A stretch of 64,000 bases of DNA from Novosphingobium sp. (GTDB lineage: Bacteria; Pseudomonadota; Alphaproteobacteria; Sphingomonadales; Sphingomonadaceae): NCBI RefSeq assembly GCF_027531025.1, contig NZ_JAPZQX010000006.1, positions 168,473 to 232,472 on the forward strand, read 5' to 3'. Below are positions 1-7,717 of this stretch, in pieces. The notes beneath the pieces are model-generated. The model was not told the DNA's origin and made no database searches. It saw nothing but the letters and a program-made list of their open reading frames with translations. Made by a program: the position numbers and the translations under genes. Position 1 is the first letter of the stretch, and the number at the start of each line of letters is the position of its first letter.

Positions 1-431
1 CGGGCCAGCGTCCGCGCATTCTCCAGCGCTCCGGCGCGCAGCGCGGGATCGACCGGATCGGCCTGCAGGCGGGCGAGCGAGGCCTCGAAGGCGGTCATTG
101 CTGGAAACAGCGCGGCCTGCTCCAGCGCGGCCTCGATGTTCTCGAGACCCTTGAGCTCGGCCCCGGCGCGCGCGGCATCGCTGCCGGTGCGGCGCACCTC
201 GACCTGGCGGAACAGGTCGGCGTTGCGGGCAATCCCCTCGACCCGCACGCCCGAAAGCGACAGGTCACCCGGATAGCGCCAGGATCCGGCCGCTGCGACT
301 TCGCCCAGCCGCACCGAGCGGCGGACATAGCCCTCGCTCCCGGCATTGGCGATGTTCTGCGCGGTCAGTTCCAGCCCGGCGCGCGCGGCGCGCACCCCGC
401 TGGTGGCGATATTGATGAGGCTGGAGGCCAT
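1..431 (-). CDS. flgK: Flagellar hook-associated protein 1 FlgK (5' part, runs off the window)
   Basis: FlgK forms the first junction layer between the hook and the flagellin filament and is exported by the flagellar type III system. About 143 N-terminal codons are visible, and the 3' end lies beyond base 1. The start is the ATG at 431, three bases after the flgJ stop. The N-terminus carries the rod/hook/HAP signature ELTAQNIANAGSEGYVRR near residues 20-40, followed by the helical region typical of FlgK. It is the last visible gene of the flgBCDEFGHIJK operon. Position after flgJ and the signature both support FlgK. Only the missing C-terminus limits confidence. Confidence 0.88.
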   Translation of the reverse strand, partial: MASSLINIATSGVRAARAGLELTAQNIANAGSEGYVRRSVRLGEVAAAGSWRYPGDLSLSGVRVEGIARNADLFRQVEVRRTGSDAARAGAELKGLENIEAALEQAALFPAMTAFEASLARLQADPVDPALRAGALENARTLA

Positions 432-434
432 GGT

Positions 435-749
435 CTAGGCTCCCGCCGGGGGCAGATGGCGGGCCAGCTGGGCCTCGATCTGCTTGGCGAGGCCCAGTGC
501 GCCGGTGCCGGCCGCCAGGTCGGCGAAGTGGCTGTCCTGCATCGAGCGGAAGGTTTCCAGCCCCTGCCCGCCCAGCAGCGGTTCGCCGAAGCTCGCCTGC
601 CGCGCGCTGGCCAGCATCTGGCGCACGAAGATCGCTTCGAAGGCCTTGGCGGCTTCGGCCAGCCGGGCGCGTTCGCCGCCCTGGCCGGAGGCCGCTGAAC
701 CGGTGACCACCGAGCCATTGGCCAGCAGGGGCGCGGAAACCGGGGTCAT
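435..749 (-). CDS. flgJ: Rod-binding protein FlgJ, single-domain form
   Basis: This 104-residue protein matches only the N-terminal rod-binding (rod cap) half of enterobacterial FlgJ. The conserved core is AFEAIFVRQMLASAR around residues 37-51, followed by a GGQGLETFRSMQD stretch. There is no room for the C-terminal peptidoglycan hydrolase domain found in the long form of about 310 residues. The wall-opening activity is probably supplied by the transglycosylase gene at 8480. The ATG overlaps the flgI stop in an ATGA junction, which suggests translational coupling. Single-domain FlgJ is known in many alphaproteobacteria. Confidence 0.87.
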   Translation of the reverse strand: MTPVSAPLLANGSVVTGSAASGQGGERARLAEAAKAFEAIFVRQMLASARQASFGEPLLGGQGLETFRSMQDSHFADLAAGTGALGLAKQIEAQLARHLPPAGA

Positions 750-1846
750 ATCACCACCATCTCCGCCTTAAGCGCCCCGGCCTGCTTCAGCGCTTCGAGA
801 ATCGCAACGAGATCCGAAGGGCTGACGCCGAGCAGATTGAGCGCATCGACCACCTTGGCCAGCGAGGCGCCCGGGCGGAAGAGGGCAACGCGCTGGCCGC
901 CCTCTTCCTCTGCGGAGAGCATGCTGTCTTCCTGGATTGCAGTCACGCCGCGGCTGAACGGGGCGGGCTGGACCACGGTCGGGCTTTCATCGACCCGCAG
1001 GGTCAGCTTGCCGTGGCTGATCGCGGCGGGCGACAGGCGCACCGCGCTGTTGATCACCACGGTGCCGGTGCGGCTGTTGACCACCACCCGCGCCGGGGTT
1101 TCCGCCGGGGTAACCTCGATCATCTCGATCCCGGCCATCATGCTGGCGCGGGCATTGGCTTCGGCCGGCAAACGCAGGGCGAGGGTCACCCCGTCCTCGA
1201 TGCTGGCCGCGCCGGGATAGCGTGCATTGACCGCATCGCGCACCCGCGCGGCGGTCAGGAAGTCGGCCTGGAACAGGTTCCAGCGCAGCACGTCGCCGGC
1301 ATCGAACCCGGTGGCCACGGCGCGTTCCACGCTGGCGCCATCGGCGATCCGGCCAACGGTCGGCACATTGACGGTCAGCTTCGATCCGTCCGCCCCGGAA
1401 ATGCCGAGACCGCCGACTGCCAGGTTGCCCTGGGCCATGGCGTAGATCTGGCCATCGGCGCCATAAAGCGGCGCCATGATCAGGGCCCCGCCGCGCAAGG
1501 ACTTGGCCTTGCCGATGGCCGAAACGGTCACGTCGATCCGCTGGCCCGGCTTGGCGAAGGGCGGCAGGTCGGCGGTGATCATCACGGCAGCGGCGTTCTT
1601 GAGCGCCGGGTTGACCCCGGCGGGCAGCTGCACGCCGACCCGGCCCGAAACGCCGCGCATGGCCTGGGTGACATATTCCAGGCTATCATCGCCGGTGCCG
1701 TTAAGGCCCACGACAATGCCATAGCCGGTCAGCTGGTTCGAGCGGACGCCCTGGAAGGCACCAAGGTCGCGCACGCGCTCGGCCTGGGCCGGGCCAGGCA
1801 GCGCGAAGGCCAGGGCAAGACCGATGAGGGTGATGAGGCGGATCAT
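746..1846 (-). CDS. flgI: Flagellar P-ring protein FlgI
   Basis: FlgI polymerises in the periplasm into the P ring, the peptidoglycan-level bushing around the flagellar rod. The 366-residue product has a clear Sec signal peptide ending PGPAQA at about residue 22. It then shows the family start ERVRDLGAFQGVRSNQL and the segment GYGIVVGLNGTGDD. The frame stays open further upstream, but the ATG at 1846 has a GAGGA Shine-Dalgarno and begins the signal peptide, so I start there. Length is normal for the family. It lies between flgH (11-bp gap) and flgJ (4-bp overlap). FlgA (7226) should be its assembly chaperone. Confidence 0.95.
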   Translation of the reverse strand: MIRLITLIGLALAFALPGPAQAERVRDLGAFQGVRSNQLTGYGIVVGLNGTGDDSLEYVTQAMRGVSGRVGVQLPAGVNPALKNAAAVMITADLPPFAKPGQRIDVTVSAIGKAKSLRGGALIMAPLYGADGQIYAMAQGNLAVGGLGISGADGSKLTVNVPTVGRIADGASVERAVATGFDAGDVLRWNLFQADFLTAARVRDAVNARYPGAASIEDGVTLALRLPAEANARASMMAGIEMIEVTPAETPARVVVNSRTGTVVINSAVRLSPAAISHGKLTLRVDESPTVVQPAPFSRGVTAIQEDSMLSAEEEGGQRVALFRPGASLAKVVDALNLLGVSPSDLVAILEALKQAGALKAEMVVI

Positions 1847-1857
1847 GACGGTCCTCC

Positions 1858-2508
1858 TCAGAACGGCGAAATGAAGTTGAAGAACTTGCTCAGCCAGCCT
1901 TCGCGGCTGGCCCGCTGGATCGCGCCGTTGCCGGCATATTCGATCCGGGCATCGGCCACGCGGGACGAGACGATCCGGCTTTCGGCATCGAGATCGGCCA
2001 GCCGCACGATTCCCGAAAACTGGATCCACTCGTGGCCCTGGCTCAGCAACATGCGCTTTTCCCCGCGTACCAGCGCGGTTCCGTTGGGCCGCACTTCGGC
2101 AATGGTTACCGCCAGTTCGCCGGAAAGCGTGCTGGTCTGGCTGGCCGTGCCATCGCCCTTGAACGACGACTGGCTCGAAGCTTTAAGGGCATCGGGGTTC
2201 AAAAATGACAGCGGCCCCGCCGTAGGCGGGGTGATCGATGCCCCGCCGCCGCGCTGGGTCTTCGAACCGGCCGATTTCGCCGTGGTGGTGCTTTCCACCA
2301 GCAGGATGGTGACCGGATCGCCCACCGCGCGGGCGCGGTGGCCCTGGGTCAGCGCGGCATAGCCAGTGCTGGCGTTGAAAATCGCGCCATCTGCGGCCTT
2401 TGCCGCTGGCGGCGGGGCGGGCAGCGCGGCTTCGAAACCGGGCGCCGGCTTGGGCTTGGCGAGGGCGGGGGCGGCGAGTGCCGCCAGCAGCAGGCAAAGG
2501 CGTTTCAC
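1858..2508 (-). CDS. flgH: Flagellar L-ring protein FlgH, apparently without a lipobox
   Basis: FlgH builds the L ring that lets the rod cross the outer membrane. The core VGDPVTILLVESTTTAKSAG and the later GEKRMLLSQGHEWIQFSGIVR are typical of the family. I chose the GTG at 2508 because a GAGG lies six bases upstream and it gives a compact signal peptide, MKRLCLLLAALAAPALA. The alternative GTG at 2520 overlaps the flgG stop and adds four residues. Most FlgH proteins are lipoproteins with Cys at the cleavage site. Here the region after the hydrophobic core reads APALAKPKP and has no Cys, so lipidation looks absent. The product is about 216 residues. Confidence 0.9.
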   Translation of the reverse strand: MKRLCLLLAALAAPALAKPKPAPGFEAALPAPPPAAKAADGAIFNASTGYAALTQGHRARAVGDPVTILLVESTTTAKSAGSKTQRGGGASITPPTAGPLSFLNPDALKASSQSSFKGDGTASQTSTLSGELAVTIAEVRPNGTALVRGEKRMLLSQGHEWIQFSGIVRLADLDAESRIVSSRVADARIEYAGNGAIQRASREGWLSKFFNFISPF

Positions 2509-2516
2509 GGGCGGCC

Positions 2517-3305
2517 TCACAGCGTCTGGTTGGCGTTGCGCAGCATCTCGTCGACAGCGGAGATGAGCTTGGAATTGATCTCGTAGGCGCGCTGGGTCTC
2601 GATCATGTCGACCAGCTCCTCGACCACGTTGACGTTCGATCCTTCCAGCATGTTCTGGCGGATCTGGCCGCGGCCGCCATCGCCGGCCGCGCCCAGCTGG
2701 GCCGGGCCGCTGGCAGCGGTTTCGGACAGGAAGTTGTCACCCAGCGCCTGCAGGCCCGCCGGGTTGGCAAAGCTGGCGAGCGTGATCTGGCCCAGTTCGG
2801 TCGGCTCGCCCGATCCGGGCAGCAGCGCGGAAACCGTGCCGTCGGTGCCGATCGAGATGGCGCTGGCGCCTTCCGGGATGGCGATCGCGGGCTGCACGGC
2901 ATAACCCTGCGCCGTCACCAGCGCGCCCTCGGCCGAACGGGTGAAATTGCCCGCCCGGGTATAGGCCAGTCGGCCGCCGGGCAGCTGGACCTGGAAATAG
3001 CCTTCGCCATCCAGCGCGAGGTCAAGCGGGTTGCCGGTGTTCGACAGGGTGCCTTGCGTGGTGATGCTGGTGGTCGATTGCAGGCTGACCCCGGTGCCCA
3101 GGTTGAGCCCCGTGGCATAGGCCGTCTCGGTCGAGCTCTGCTGCCCGGCGACGCGGTTTTCCTGGTAGGCCAGCGTGGCGAAATTGGCGCGGTCGCGCTT
3201 GAATCCGGTCGTGCCGATGTTCGCCAGGTTGTTGGCGATCACGCGCATCCGGGCATCCTGGGCTTCAAGTCCGGTGCGGGCGACATGGAGGGCGGAAGAG
3301 GGCAT
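2517..3305 (-). CDS. flgG: Flagellar distal rod protein FlgG
   Basis: FlgG forms the distal rod. The 262-residue product starts with the flagellar rod signature MRVIANNLANIGTTGFKRDR near residues 20-39. It ends with the conserved C-terminal helix EGSNVNVVEELVDMIETQRA, which is the classic FlgG tail. Length matches the usual 260-262 residues. It is preceded by flgF after a 40-bp gap and its stop overlaps the possible flgH GTG at 2520. Export is by the flagellar type III apparatus, so there is no Sec signal peptide. Confidence 0.96.
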   Translation of the reverse strand: MPSSALHVARTGLEAQDARMRVIANNLANIGTTGFKRDRANFATLAYQENRVAGQQSSTETAYATGLNLGTGVSLQSTTSITTQGTLSNTGNPLDLALDGEGYFQVQLPGGRLAYTRAGNFTRSAEGALVTAQGYAVQPAIAIPEGASAISIGTDGTVSALLPGSGEPTELGQITLASFANPAGLQALGDNFLSETAASGPAQLGAAGDGGRGQIRQNMLEGSNVNVVEELVDMIETQRAYEINSKLISAVDEMLRNANQTL

Positions 3306-3345
3306 GGGTTGGTCTCCGTGAAAATGGGCTTCAGGCGCGCCGGGC

Positions 3346-4086
3346 TCAGCCCAGCCGCATCAGGCTGGCGCCGCCCTCGTCGAGTTCCTTGGCGGTCGCG
3401 ATCAGTTTGGTCCGCATGTCGAAGGCGCGCTGGGCCTCGACCATTTCGACCAGCACCTCGCTGGGCTTGACGTTCGATTGTTCGAGCGTGCCGATGGCCA
3501 GCCGCGCCTGGGCGTCAGCGGGCAGGATTCCGCCGCCCGCGACCCGGAACAGGCCGTCCAGCCCCTTGACGGTCTCGCTGCCGGCGGGGCTGGCAAGCTT
3601 GAGCTGGGCGACCTGGGTGGCCGGGGCATCGGGGCTGGCCGGATCGCGGGTCAGGACCGCGCCGTCCTCGGCAATCGTCACCGCCGTGCCCGGTGGCAGG
3701 CTGATCGGCCCGCCATCGCCCAGCACGGCAAAGCCTTCGCCATTGACCAGCAGCCCGGCCGGCGAAACCGACAGGTCGCCGCGCCGGGTATAGGCTTCGG
3801 TGCCATCCGGGGCCTGGACCGTGAGCAGCGCATCGCCCTGCATCGCCACGTCGAGCGGGCGACCGGTAGCCACCATCGTGCCCGGGGTCATGATCGCGCC
3901 GCGCACTTCCGCCATGGTCATGGCGCGGGCTTCCACGGCCGGGCCTTTCAGCGTCATGGCGCTGGCGCGCAGCACCTCGGCGCGAAAGCCGGTGGTCTGG
4001 GCATTGGCCATGTTGCTGGCGATCACCCGTTGCCGGGTCATCGCCGCGTTCATGCCGGTCACCGCGGTCCAGATCAGGCGGTCCAT
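3346..4086 (-). CDS. flgF: Flagellar proximal rod protein FlgF
   Basis: The 246-residue product begins MDRLIWTAVTGMNAAMTRQR and continues VIASNMANAQTTGFRAE, the FlgF/FlgG family signature. The C-terminal helix has EQSNVKPSEVLVEMVEAQRA. FlgF is the proximal rod subunit beneath FlgG. Gene order flgE-flgF-flgG and the slightly shorter length distinguish it from FlgG. It lies 38 bp downstream of flgE in the same operon. Confidence 0.93.
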   Translation of the reverse strand: MDRLIWTAVTGMNAAMTRQRVIASNMANAQTTGFRAEVLRASAMTLKGPAVEARAMTMAEVRGAIMTPGTMVATGRPLDVAMQGDALLTVQAPDGTEAYTRRGDLSVSPAGLLVNGEGFAVLGDGGPISLPPGTAVTIAEDGAVLTRDPASPDAPATQVAQLKLASPAGSETVKGLDGLFRVAGGGILPADAQARLAIGTLEQSNVKPSEVLVEMVEAQRAFDMRTKLIATAKELDEGGASLMRLG

Positions 4087-4124
4087 GGAAGTCTCCTAAT
4101 TGGCCCGAACGAGCGGGTCGGGCC

Positions 4125-4934
4125 TTAGCTCCGCAGGTTGATGATCGTCTGCGACAGCTGGGTCGCGGTATCGATCGCCTTGGCATTGGCCTGGAAATAG
4201 CGCTGGGCAGTGATCAGCCCGACCATTTCCTCGGCAATGTCGACGTTCGAGCCCTCGAGGCTGCCCGACAGCATCGTGCCGAACTTGGCCGCGCCGGGCT
4301 GGCCATAGCTGGGCGGGCCGGAAATGCCGGTCGCCTGCCAATCCTGCCCGCCAAGCTGCAGCAGGCCGCTGGGGGCAACAAACCCGGCCAGGGCGATCTT
4401 GCCGACCGACTGGCTCGTGCCGTCCTCGAAGGCGGCCACGACCGAACCATCGACCTTGACCGTTACTGACAGAAGCTCGGCCCCGGCGGCATTGGTGGCC
4501 GGCACGGCGGCATCCTGCGGGGTGGTGCCGGTGACATTGCCGGCCGCATCCACCGGCAGCACTTGCAGGCGGTTGCCCTGGCCATCGGTGATGAAGCCGC
4601 CTTCCAGGTTGAAGTTGCCGTTGCGGGTGAAGAAGGTCTTGCCGGTCACGGGCGAAACCTTGGTGAAGAAGCCTTCGCCATTGATCGCCAGGTCCAGCGC
4701 CGCGCCGGTCTGCTGGGTCGGCCCCAGCGAGAAGTTCTGGTCGATCGACTGGACCGACGAGCCGATGCCCTTGACCAGCTTGGGGTTCGAGGCCGAGGTG
4801 CCCGACACGATGTCGGAGAAGTTTACCCGGCTTTTCTTGAACCCGGTGGTTTCGGCATTGGCCAGGTTGTTGGCGATCACCGACAGTCCCGTCTGGGCGT
4901 TCTTCAGCCCGTTGAGCGATGTGTAGAAGGACAT
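4125..4934 (-). CDS. flgE: Flagellar hook protein FlgE, unusually short
   Basis: The N-terminus MSFYTSLNGLKNAQTGLSVI, followed by NNLANAETTGFKKSR, is the hook-protein signature. The C-terminal helix EGSNVDIAEEMVGLITAQRY is also conserved. At 269 residues the protein is far shorter than most FlgE proteins (roughly 400 or more). The length leaves space for the D0 and D1 domains but little for the exposed D2 domain. Position between flgD and flgF makes the hook role the best call. An additional rod-like subunit cannot be excluded. No internal stop or frameshift is visible, so the small size looks genuine. Confidence 0.82.
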   Translation of the reverse strand: MSFYTSLNGLKNAQTGLSVIANNLANAETTGFKKSRVNFSDIVSGTSASNPKLVKGIGSSVQSIDQNFSLGPTQQTGAALDLAINGEGFFTKVSPVTGKTFFTRNGNFNLEGGFITDGQGNRLQVLPVDAAGNVTGTTPQDAAVPATNAAGAELLSVTVKVDGSVVAAFEDGTSQSVGKIALAGFVAPSGLLQLGGQDWQATGISGPPSYGQPGAAKFGTMLSGSLEGSNVDIAEEMVGLITAQRYFQANAKAIDTATQLSQTIINLRS

Positions 4935-4939
4935 TGCAG

Positions 4940-5227
4940 TTACTCCTGAGTGACGGTTGGGGCGGCGTTGAGGGCACCTTGCGCGGCAATCACCTGGTCG
5001 AGCCGGGTGGCGATGTCCTTCAGCGTCGAATTGATCTGGTCGATCCCGGACAGCGAGGAGAACTGCGCCATCTGCGCGATCATCTCCTTGTTATCGACCG
5101 GATCGGTCGGATCCTGCTGCTTGAGCTGGGTGGTCAGCAGCCGGATGAAATCGGCCTGGCCCAGCGCCGGCATCTTCGGTGGGGCTGCTGGCGGCTTGTT
5201 CCCGCTGGCGGTTACGGCATCGACCAT
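4940..5227 (-). CDS. flgD: Hook assembly (cap) protein FlgD, N-terminal domain only
   Basis: FlgD caps the growing hook and is discarded when the hook is complete. The 95-residue product contains the conserved N-terminal element FIRLLTTQLKQQDPTDPVDN and then MIAQMAQFSSLSGIDQINSTL, typical of FlgD. It ends shortly after this. The C-terminal Tudor/Ig-like domains seen in proteins of about 220 residues are missing. The open frame stops naturally five bases before flgE. The short hook gene next door may be its matched partner. Confidence 0.85.
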   Translation of the reverse strand: MVDAVTASGNKPPAAPPKMPALGQADFIRLLTTQLKQQDPTDPVDNKEMIAQMAQFSSLSGIDQINSTLKDIATRLDQVIAAQGALNAAPTVTQE

Positions 5228-5246
5228 GGCATGATCCTTTCAGAAA

Positions 5247-5657
5247 TCATTTCATTCTAAGGGTTTCAAGCATCAGCTGCTTGGCGGTGGACAGCGCCTC
5301 GACCAGGTTCTGATACTGGCGCGAGGCGTCGAGCATCTCGACCATCTCGGCATTCTCATCGACCGGCGCGGTCCAGACATTGCCCTCGGCATCGGCCAGC
5401 GGGTGATCGGGCTGGTAGCTCTTCACCGGCGCGGCGTTTTCCCGCAGCATGCCACCCACGCGCACGGTGCTGAGGCCCGAGGCATTGTCGAGCTCGGCGG
5501 CGAAAACGGTGCGGATCGGGCGATAGGCCTCGGCCTCGCTGCCGGTCACGGTCCCGGCATTGGCCAGGTTCGAGGCGGCGGCGTTCATCCGCACCAGCTG
5601 GGCCGACATGGCACGCTGGGCGGCACCGAACAGGGTCAGCGGCTGGGCCATGGTCAT
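5247..5657 (-). CDS. flgC: Flagellar basal-body rod protein FlgC
   Basis: FlgC is a proximal rod subunit exported by the flagellar type III system. The 136-residue product has the N-terminal rod motif LVRMNAAASNLANAGTVTG. Its C-terminal helix, AEMVEMLDASRQYQNLVEAL, is characteristic of FlgC. Length is normal. Its ATG overlaps the flgB stop in an ATGA junction and it is followed by flgD after 19 bp. Confidence 0.95.
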   Translation of the reverse strand: MTMAQPLTLFGAAQRAMSAQLVRMNAAASNLANAGTVTGSEAEAYRPIRTVFAAELDNASGLSTVRVGGMLRENAAPVKSYQPDHPLADAEGNVWTAPVDENAEMVEMLDASRQYQNLVEALSTAKQLMLETLRMK

Positions 5658-6001
5658 TCGCCCTTCAGCGCGCGGGTCAGCGTTTCGATCCGCCCGCGCA
5701 GGAAGCCCAGCGTGGCCTGGTAAGCCACGGCGTTCTCGGCAAAGGCGGTCTGCTCGGTCGCCATCTCGACCGTGTTGCCATCAAGGCTGGGCATGACCGG
5801 CACGCGGTAGCGCGTCGCCTGGCTGACCGCGCCATCGGTGCCCAGCCCTTCATTGCTGGCCTTGAGCGCGGCGGCGAAATCGAGGTCGCGCGCCTTGTAG
5901 CCGGGGGTCGCCGCATTGGCGATGTTGCTGGTGATCATCGCCAGGCGCTGCGAGCGCAGCTCCAGGGCGGTGGCGTGAATTCCGAACAGGCCCGAAGTCA
6001 T
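5654..6001 (-). CDS. flgB: Flagellar basal-body rod protein FlgB
   Basis: FlgB is a proximal rod subunit and the first gene of the minus-strand flg operon. The 115-residue product begins MTSGLFGIHATALELRSQRL and continues with the rod motif ITSNIANAATPGYKARDLDF. I use the ATG at 6001 because an AAGGA lies at suitable distance upstream and the family N-terminus starts here. The frame stays open upstream without any similarity. A consensus sigma-54 promoter sits at 6039-6054, so the whole flgB-K operon is probably RpoN-dependent. Confidence 0.95.
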   Translation of the reverse strand: MTSGLFGIHATALELRSQRLAMITSNIANAATPGYKARDLDFAAALKASNEGLGTDGAVSQATRYRVPVMPSLDGNTVEMATEQTAFAENAVAYQATLGFLRGRIETLTRALKGE

Positions 6002-6038
6002 GTGCGAGTCCTTTGCAACGAATGCGTGCCCGCCTTTT

Positions 6039-6054
6039 CGCAAGCACCGTGCCA
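6039..6054 (-). promoter_or_regulatory. Sigma-54 (RpoN) promoter for the flgB-K operon
   Basis: On the minus strand the sequence reads TGGCAC-GGTGC-TTGCG. It fits the -24/-12 consensus TGGCAC-N5-TTGC exactly, with GG and GC ten bases apart. Transcription should start about twelve bases further on, near 6028, about 27 bases before the flgB ATG. RpoN-driven rod and hook operons are well known in alphaproteobacteria such as Caulobacter. A palindrome centred at 6105 lies about 77 bases upstream of the predicted start, a usual distance for an enhancer-binding activator. Confidence 0.85.
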
Positions 6055-6097
6055 AATGCCGAAATGCCCGATTTGCGTGGGTCGCGACCCCGGCAAC

Positions 6098-6131
6098 CGG
6101 CAAGGTCTTGCCGCCATCCGGCAATCTGCCG
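6098..6131. promoter_or_regulatory. Tandem palindromes, candidate flagellar activator sites
   Basis: CGGCAAGGTCTTGCCG at 6098-6113 is a 16-bp inverted repeat with arms CGGCAA/TTGCCG and a 4-bp centre. A related shorter palindrome, CGGCA-ATC-TGCCG, follows at 6119-6131, starting 21 bp (two helical turns) later. A further CGGCAA half-site sits at 6091-6096. They lie upstream of the flgB sigma-54 promoter, where an RpoN-type activator (FlbD/FleQ class) would bind. The assignment to an activator is inference. Confidence 0.55.
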
Positions 6132-6189
6132 CCACCGGGTAAAGTGCGCCGGGCGGCAACCGTCCTTCGCAGGCAAAGGAGCTTGCCCG

Positions 6190-6846
6190 ATGGACTTCGC
6201 GACGCTGATCGATGGACCTTCCGCGCTGATCGTGGGCGGGGGCACGCTGTTCGCCACGGTGCTGCGCAGCGGCTGGCGGGATTGCCAGGTCACCCTGGCC
6301 AAGCTTGCCCAGCTTGGCCGCCGCCACTTCGATCTCGAACGGACCCGGGCCGAGCTGGCGCAGCAGGTCCAGGAAATCCACCGCGACGGCTTGCTGCGGG
6401 CCGTGCCGCATCATTCGGGCGATGCCGAATTCGACGAGGTGGCCGATCGACTGATCGCGCGGCGCTCGGTCCCGGCGCTGCTGGCGGCCCATCGCGCTCA
6501 CCGCGCCCGGCGGCTGGCCGAAAGCGAGCGCGCGGTGCGGACCCTGGCCCAGGCGGCAGAACTGGCGCCGGTCTTCGGCCTCGCGGGAACGCTTGTTTCG
6601 CTTAGTCAGCTGTCGACGACGGGGCTGGCGCAAGACGGCATCACCGGGGCGATCGCGATGGCGGTCACCACCACGCTTTATGGCCTGCTGGCCGCCAACC
6701 TCCTGCTCGCTCCGCTGGCCCGGATGGTGGAGCGCGCCGCCCAGGCCGAGGAGAGCCAGCGCCAGCAGCTGATCGACTGGCTGGCAACGCAGGTCGGCCC
6801 GGCCTGTGACGAGCTGCGCGCCGCCGGGCGCGGGCGGGCGGCATGA
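6190..6846 (+). CDS. MotA/TolQ/ExbB-family proton channel protein, MotA-like but lacking the first membrane helix
   Basis: The 218-residue product matches MotA/PomA from their second membrane helix onward. Residues 1-30 (MDFATLIDGPSALIVGGGTL) resemble the MotA helix-2 segment containing ILIVVGGS. The C-terminal pair of helices includes APVFGLAGTLVSLSQL and MAVTTTLYGLLAANLLLAPL, the MotA_ExbB core. A first helix as in four-helix MotA is not encoded. The open frame upstream is not hydrophobic and lacks a good start. It heads a plus-strand unit with the D-containing single-helix protein at 6843 and flgA, so a flagellar stator role is likely. TolQ/ExbB-like use remains possible. Confidence 0.7.
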   Translation: MDFATLIDGPSALIVGGGTLFATVLRSGWRDCQVTLAKLAQLGRRHFDLERTRAELAQQVQEIHRDGLLRAVPHHSGDAEFDEVADRLIARRSVPALLAAHRAHRARRLAESERAVRTLAQAAELAPVFGLAGTLVSLSQLSTTGLAQDGITGAIAMAVTTTLYGLLAANLLLAPLARMVERAAQAEESQRQQLIDWLATQVGPACDELRAAGRGRAA

Positions 6847-7229
6847 TGGCCCGCGCCGGCAGCGGCTGGCAGACCGTGCTCGCCGACCTGTCGCTGATCC
6901 TGTTCATGGTCATGGCGGCGGCGGTGCAGCAAGCCCCGGCTGCGGCCAACCCGCCGACAATCGCGGCGTTGCCGACAACCGCCGAACCAGTGGCCGTATG
7001 GAGCGCTGCGCCGGGTGGCCCGGACCTGGGGCAATGGCTGGCGGACCAGCCCGCCGATCCGCGCCAGCGGCTGACCGTACTGGCCGATCCGGCCGCCGCG
7101 TCCGCAGCCGCCGCGCTGATCGCCGGGATCGACCGGCCGGTGCGGGTGATCCTTGAGCCCGGCCTGCCGTTCCAGCCGCAGGCGACCCTGACTTACGACA
7201 CTGCCCCCCAGGTGGAGGACCAACCATGA
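6843..7229 (+). CDS. Single-helix protein resembling the channel half of MotB/ExbD
   Basis: The 128-residue product has one N-terminal membrane helix with an acidic residue near its cytoplasmic end (WQTVLADLSLILFMVMAAAV, Asp15). This is the arrangement of the proton-carrying Asp of MotB, ExbD and TolR. The remainder is an Ala/Pro-rich periplasmic region. No OmpA-like peptidoglycan-binding domain can be seen, and the protein is less than half the size of MotB. It starts in an ATGA overlap with the MotA-like gene and ends in an ATGA overlap with flgA, so all three are translationally coupled. The stator B-subunit role is inference from context and from the Asp. Confidence 0.55.
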   Translation: MMARAGSGWQTVLADLSLILFMVMAAAVQQAPAAANPPTIAALPTTAEPVAVWSAAPGGPDLGQWLADQPADPRQRLTVLADPAAASAAAALIAGIDRPVRVILEPGLPFQPQATLTYDTAPQVEDQP

Positions 7230-7717
7230 AAGCCCTTGTTCCCCTTGCGCTGGCCCTGCTGGCCGCACCCGCCCTGGCCAATGCGCCAGTCGATCTGGCT
7301 GCGCTCGACCGGGCCGTGGCCACGTTCACCGGTCTGCCAATCGGCCAGCCCGGTGGGGCCGCCGCGCCGCTCGACCGCCGGCTGCGGCTGGCCCGCTGCC
7401 CGGCAGAGCCGCTGCTGAGCTGGCACGGCACGCGGCGCGAGGCGGTGCAACTGCGCTGTCCGGTCGCGGGCGGCTGGACGCTCTATGTGCCGGTCATGGG
7501 CAATGGTGCCGGTCTGGCGCAGCCGCCGCTGGTCCAGCGGGGCGACGCGGTAAGCATTGTCGTTGCGGGCGATGGCTTCGCCCTGTCGCAACCCGGCGAG
7601 GCGCTTGAAGGCGGCGCGGGCGGCACCTGGATCAAGGTTCGCGGGCTGGCTCCCAAGGCCCCGGTCCTGCGCGGCCGGGTGCTGCGCCCCGGTGTGGTCG
7701 GCGTCGAATTGCCGTGA
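7226..7717 (+). CDS. flgA: Flagellar P-ring assembly chaperone FlgA
   Basis: FlgA is a periplasmic chaperone for FlgI during P-ring formation. The 163-residue product has a clear Sec signal peptide (MKALVPLALALLAAPALA). Its C-terminal SAF-like domain includes VQRGDAVSIVVAGDGFALSQ and ends VLRGRVLRPGVVGVELP, where family members usually have a G-x-x-I-x-V-xN-x-S region. It is shorter than enterobacterial FlgA (about 220), as is common in alphaproteobacteria. It is coupled to the preceding MotB/ExbD-like gene by an ATGA overlap. Confidence 0.82.
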   Translation: MKALVPLALALLAAPALANAPVDLAALDRAVATFTGLPIGQPGGAAAPLDRRLRLARCPAEPLLSWHGTRREAVQLRCPVAGGWTLYVPVMGNGAGLAQPPLVQRGDAVSIVVAGDGFALSQPGEALEGGAGGTWIKVRGLAPKAPVLRGRVLRPGVVGVELP

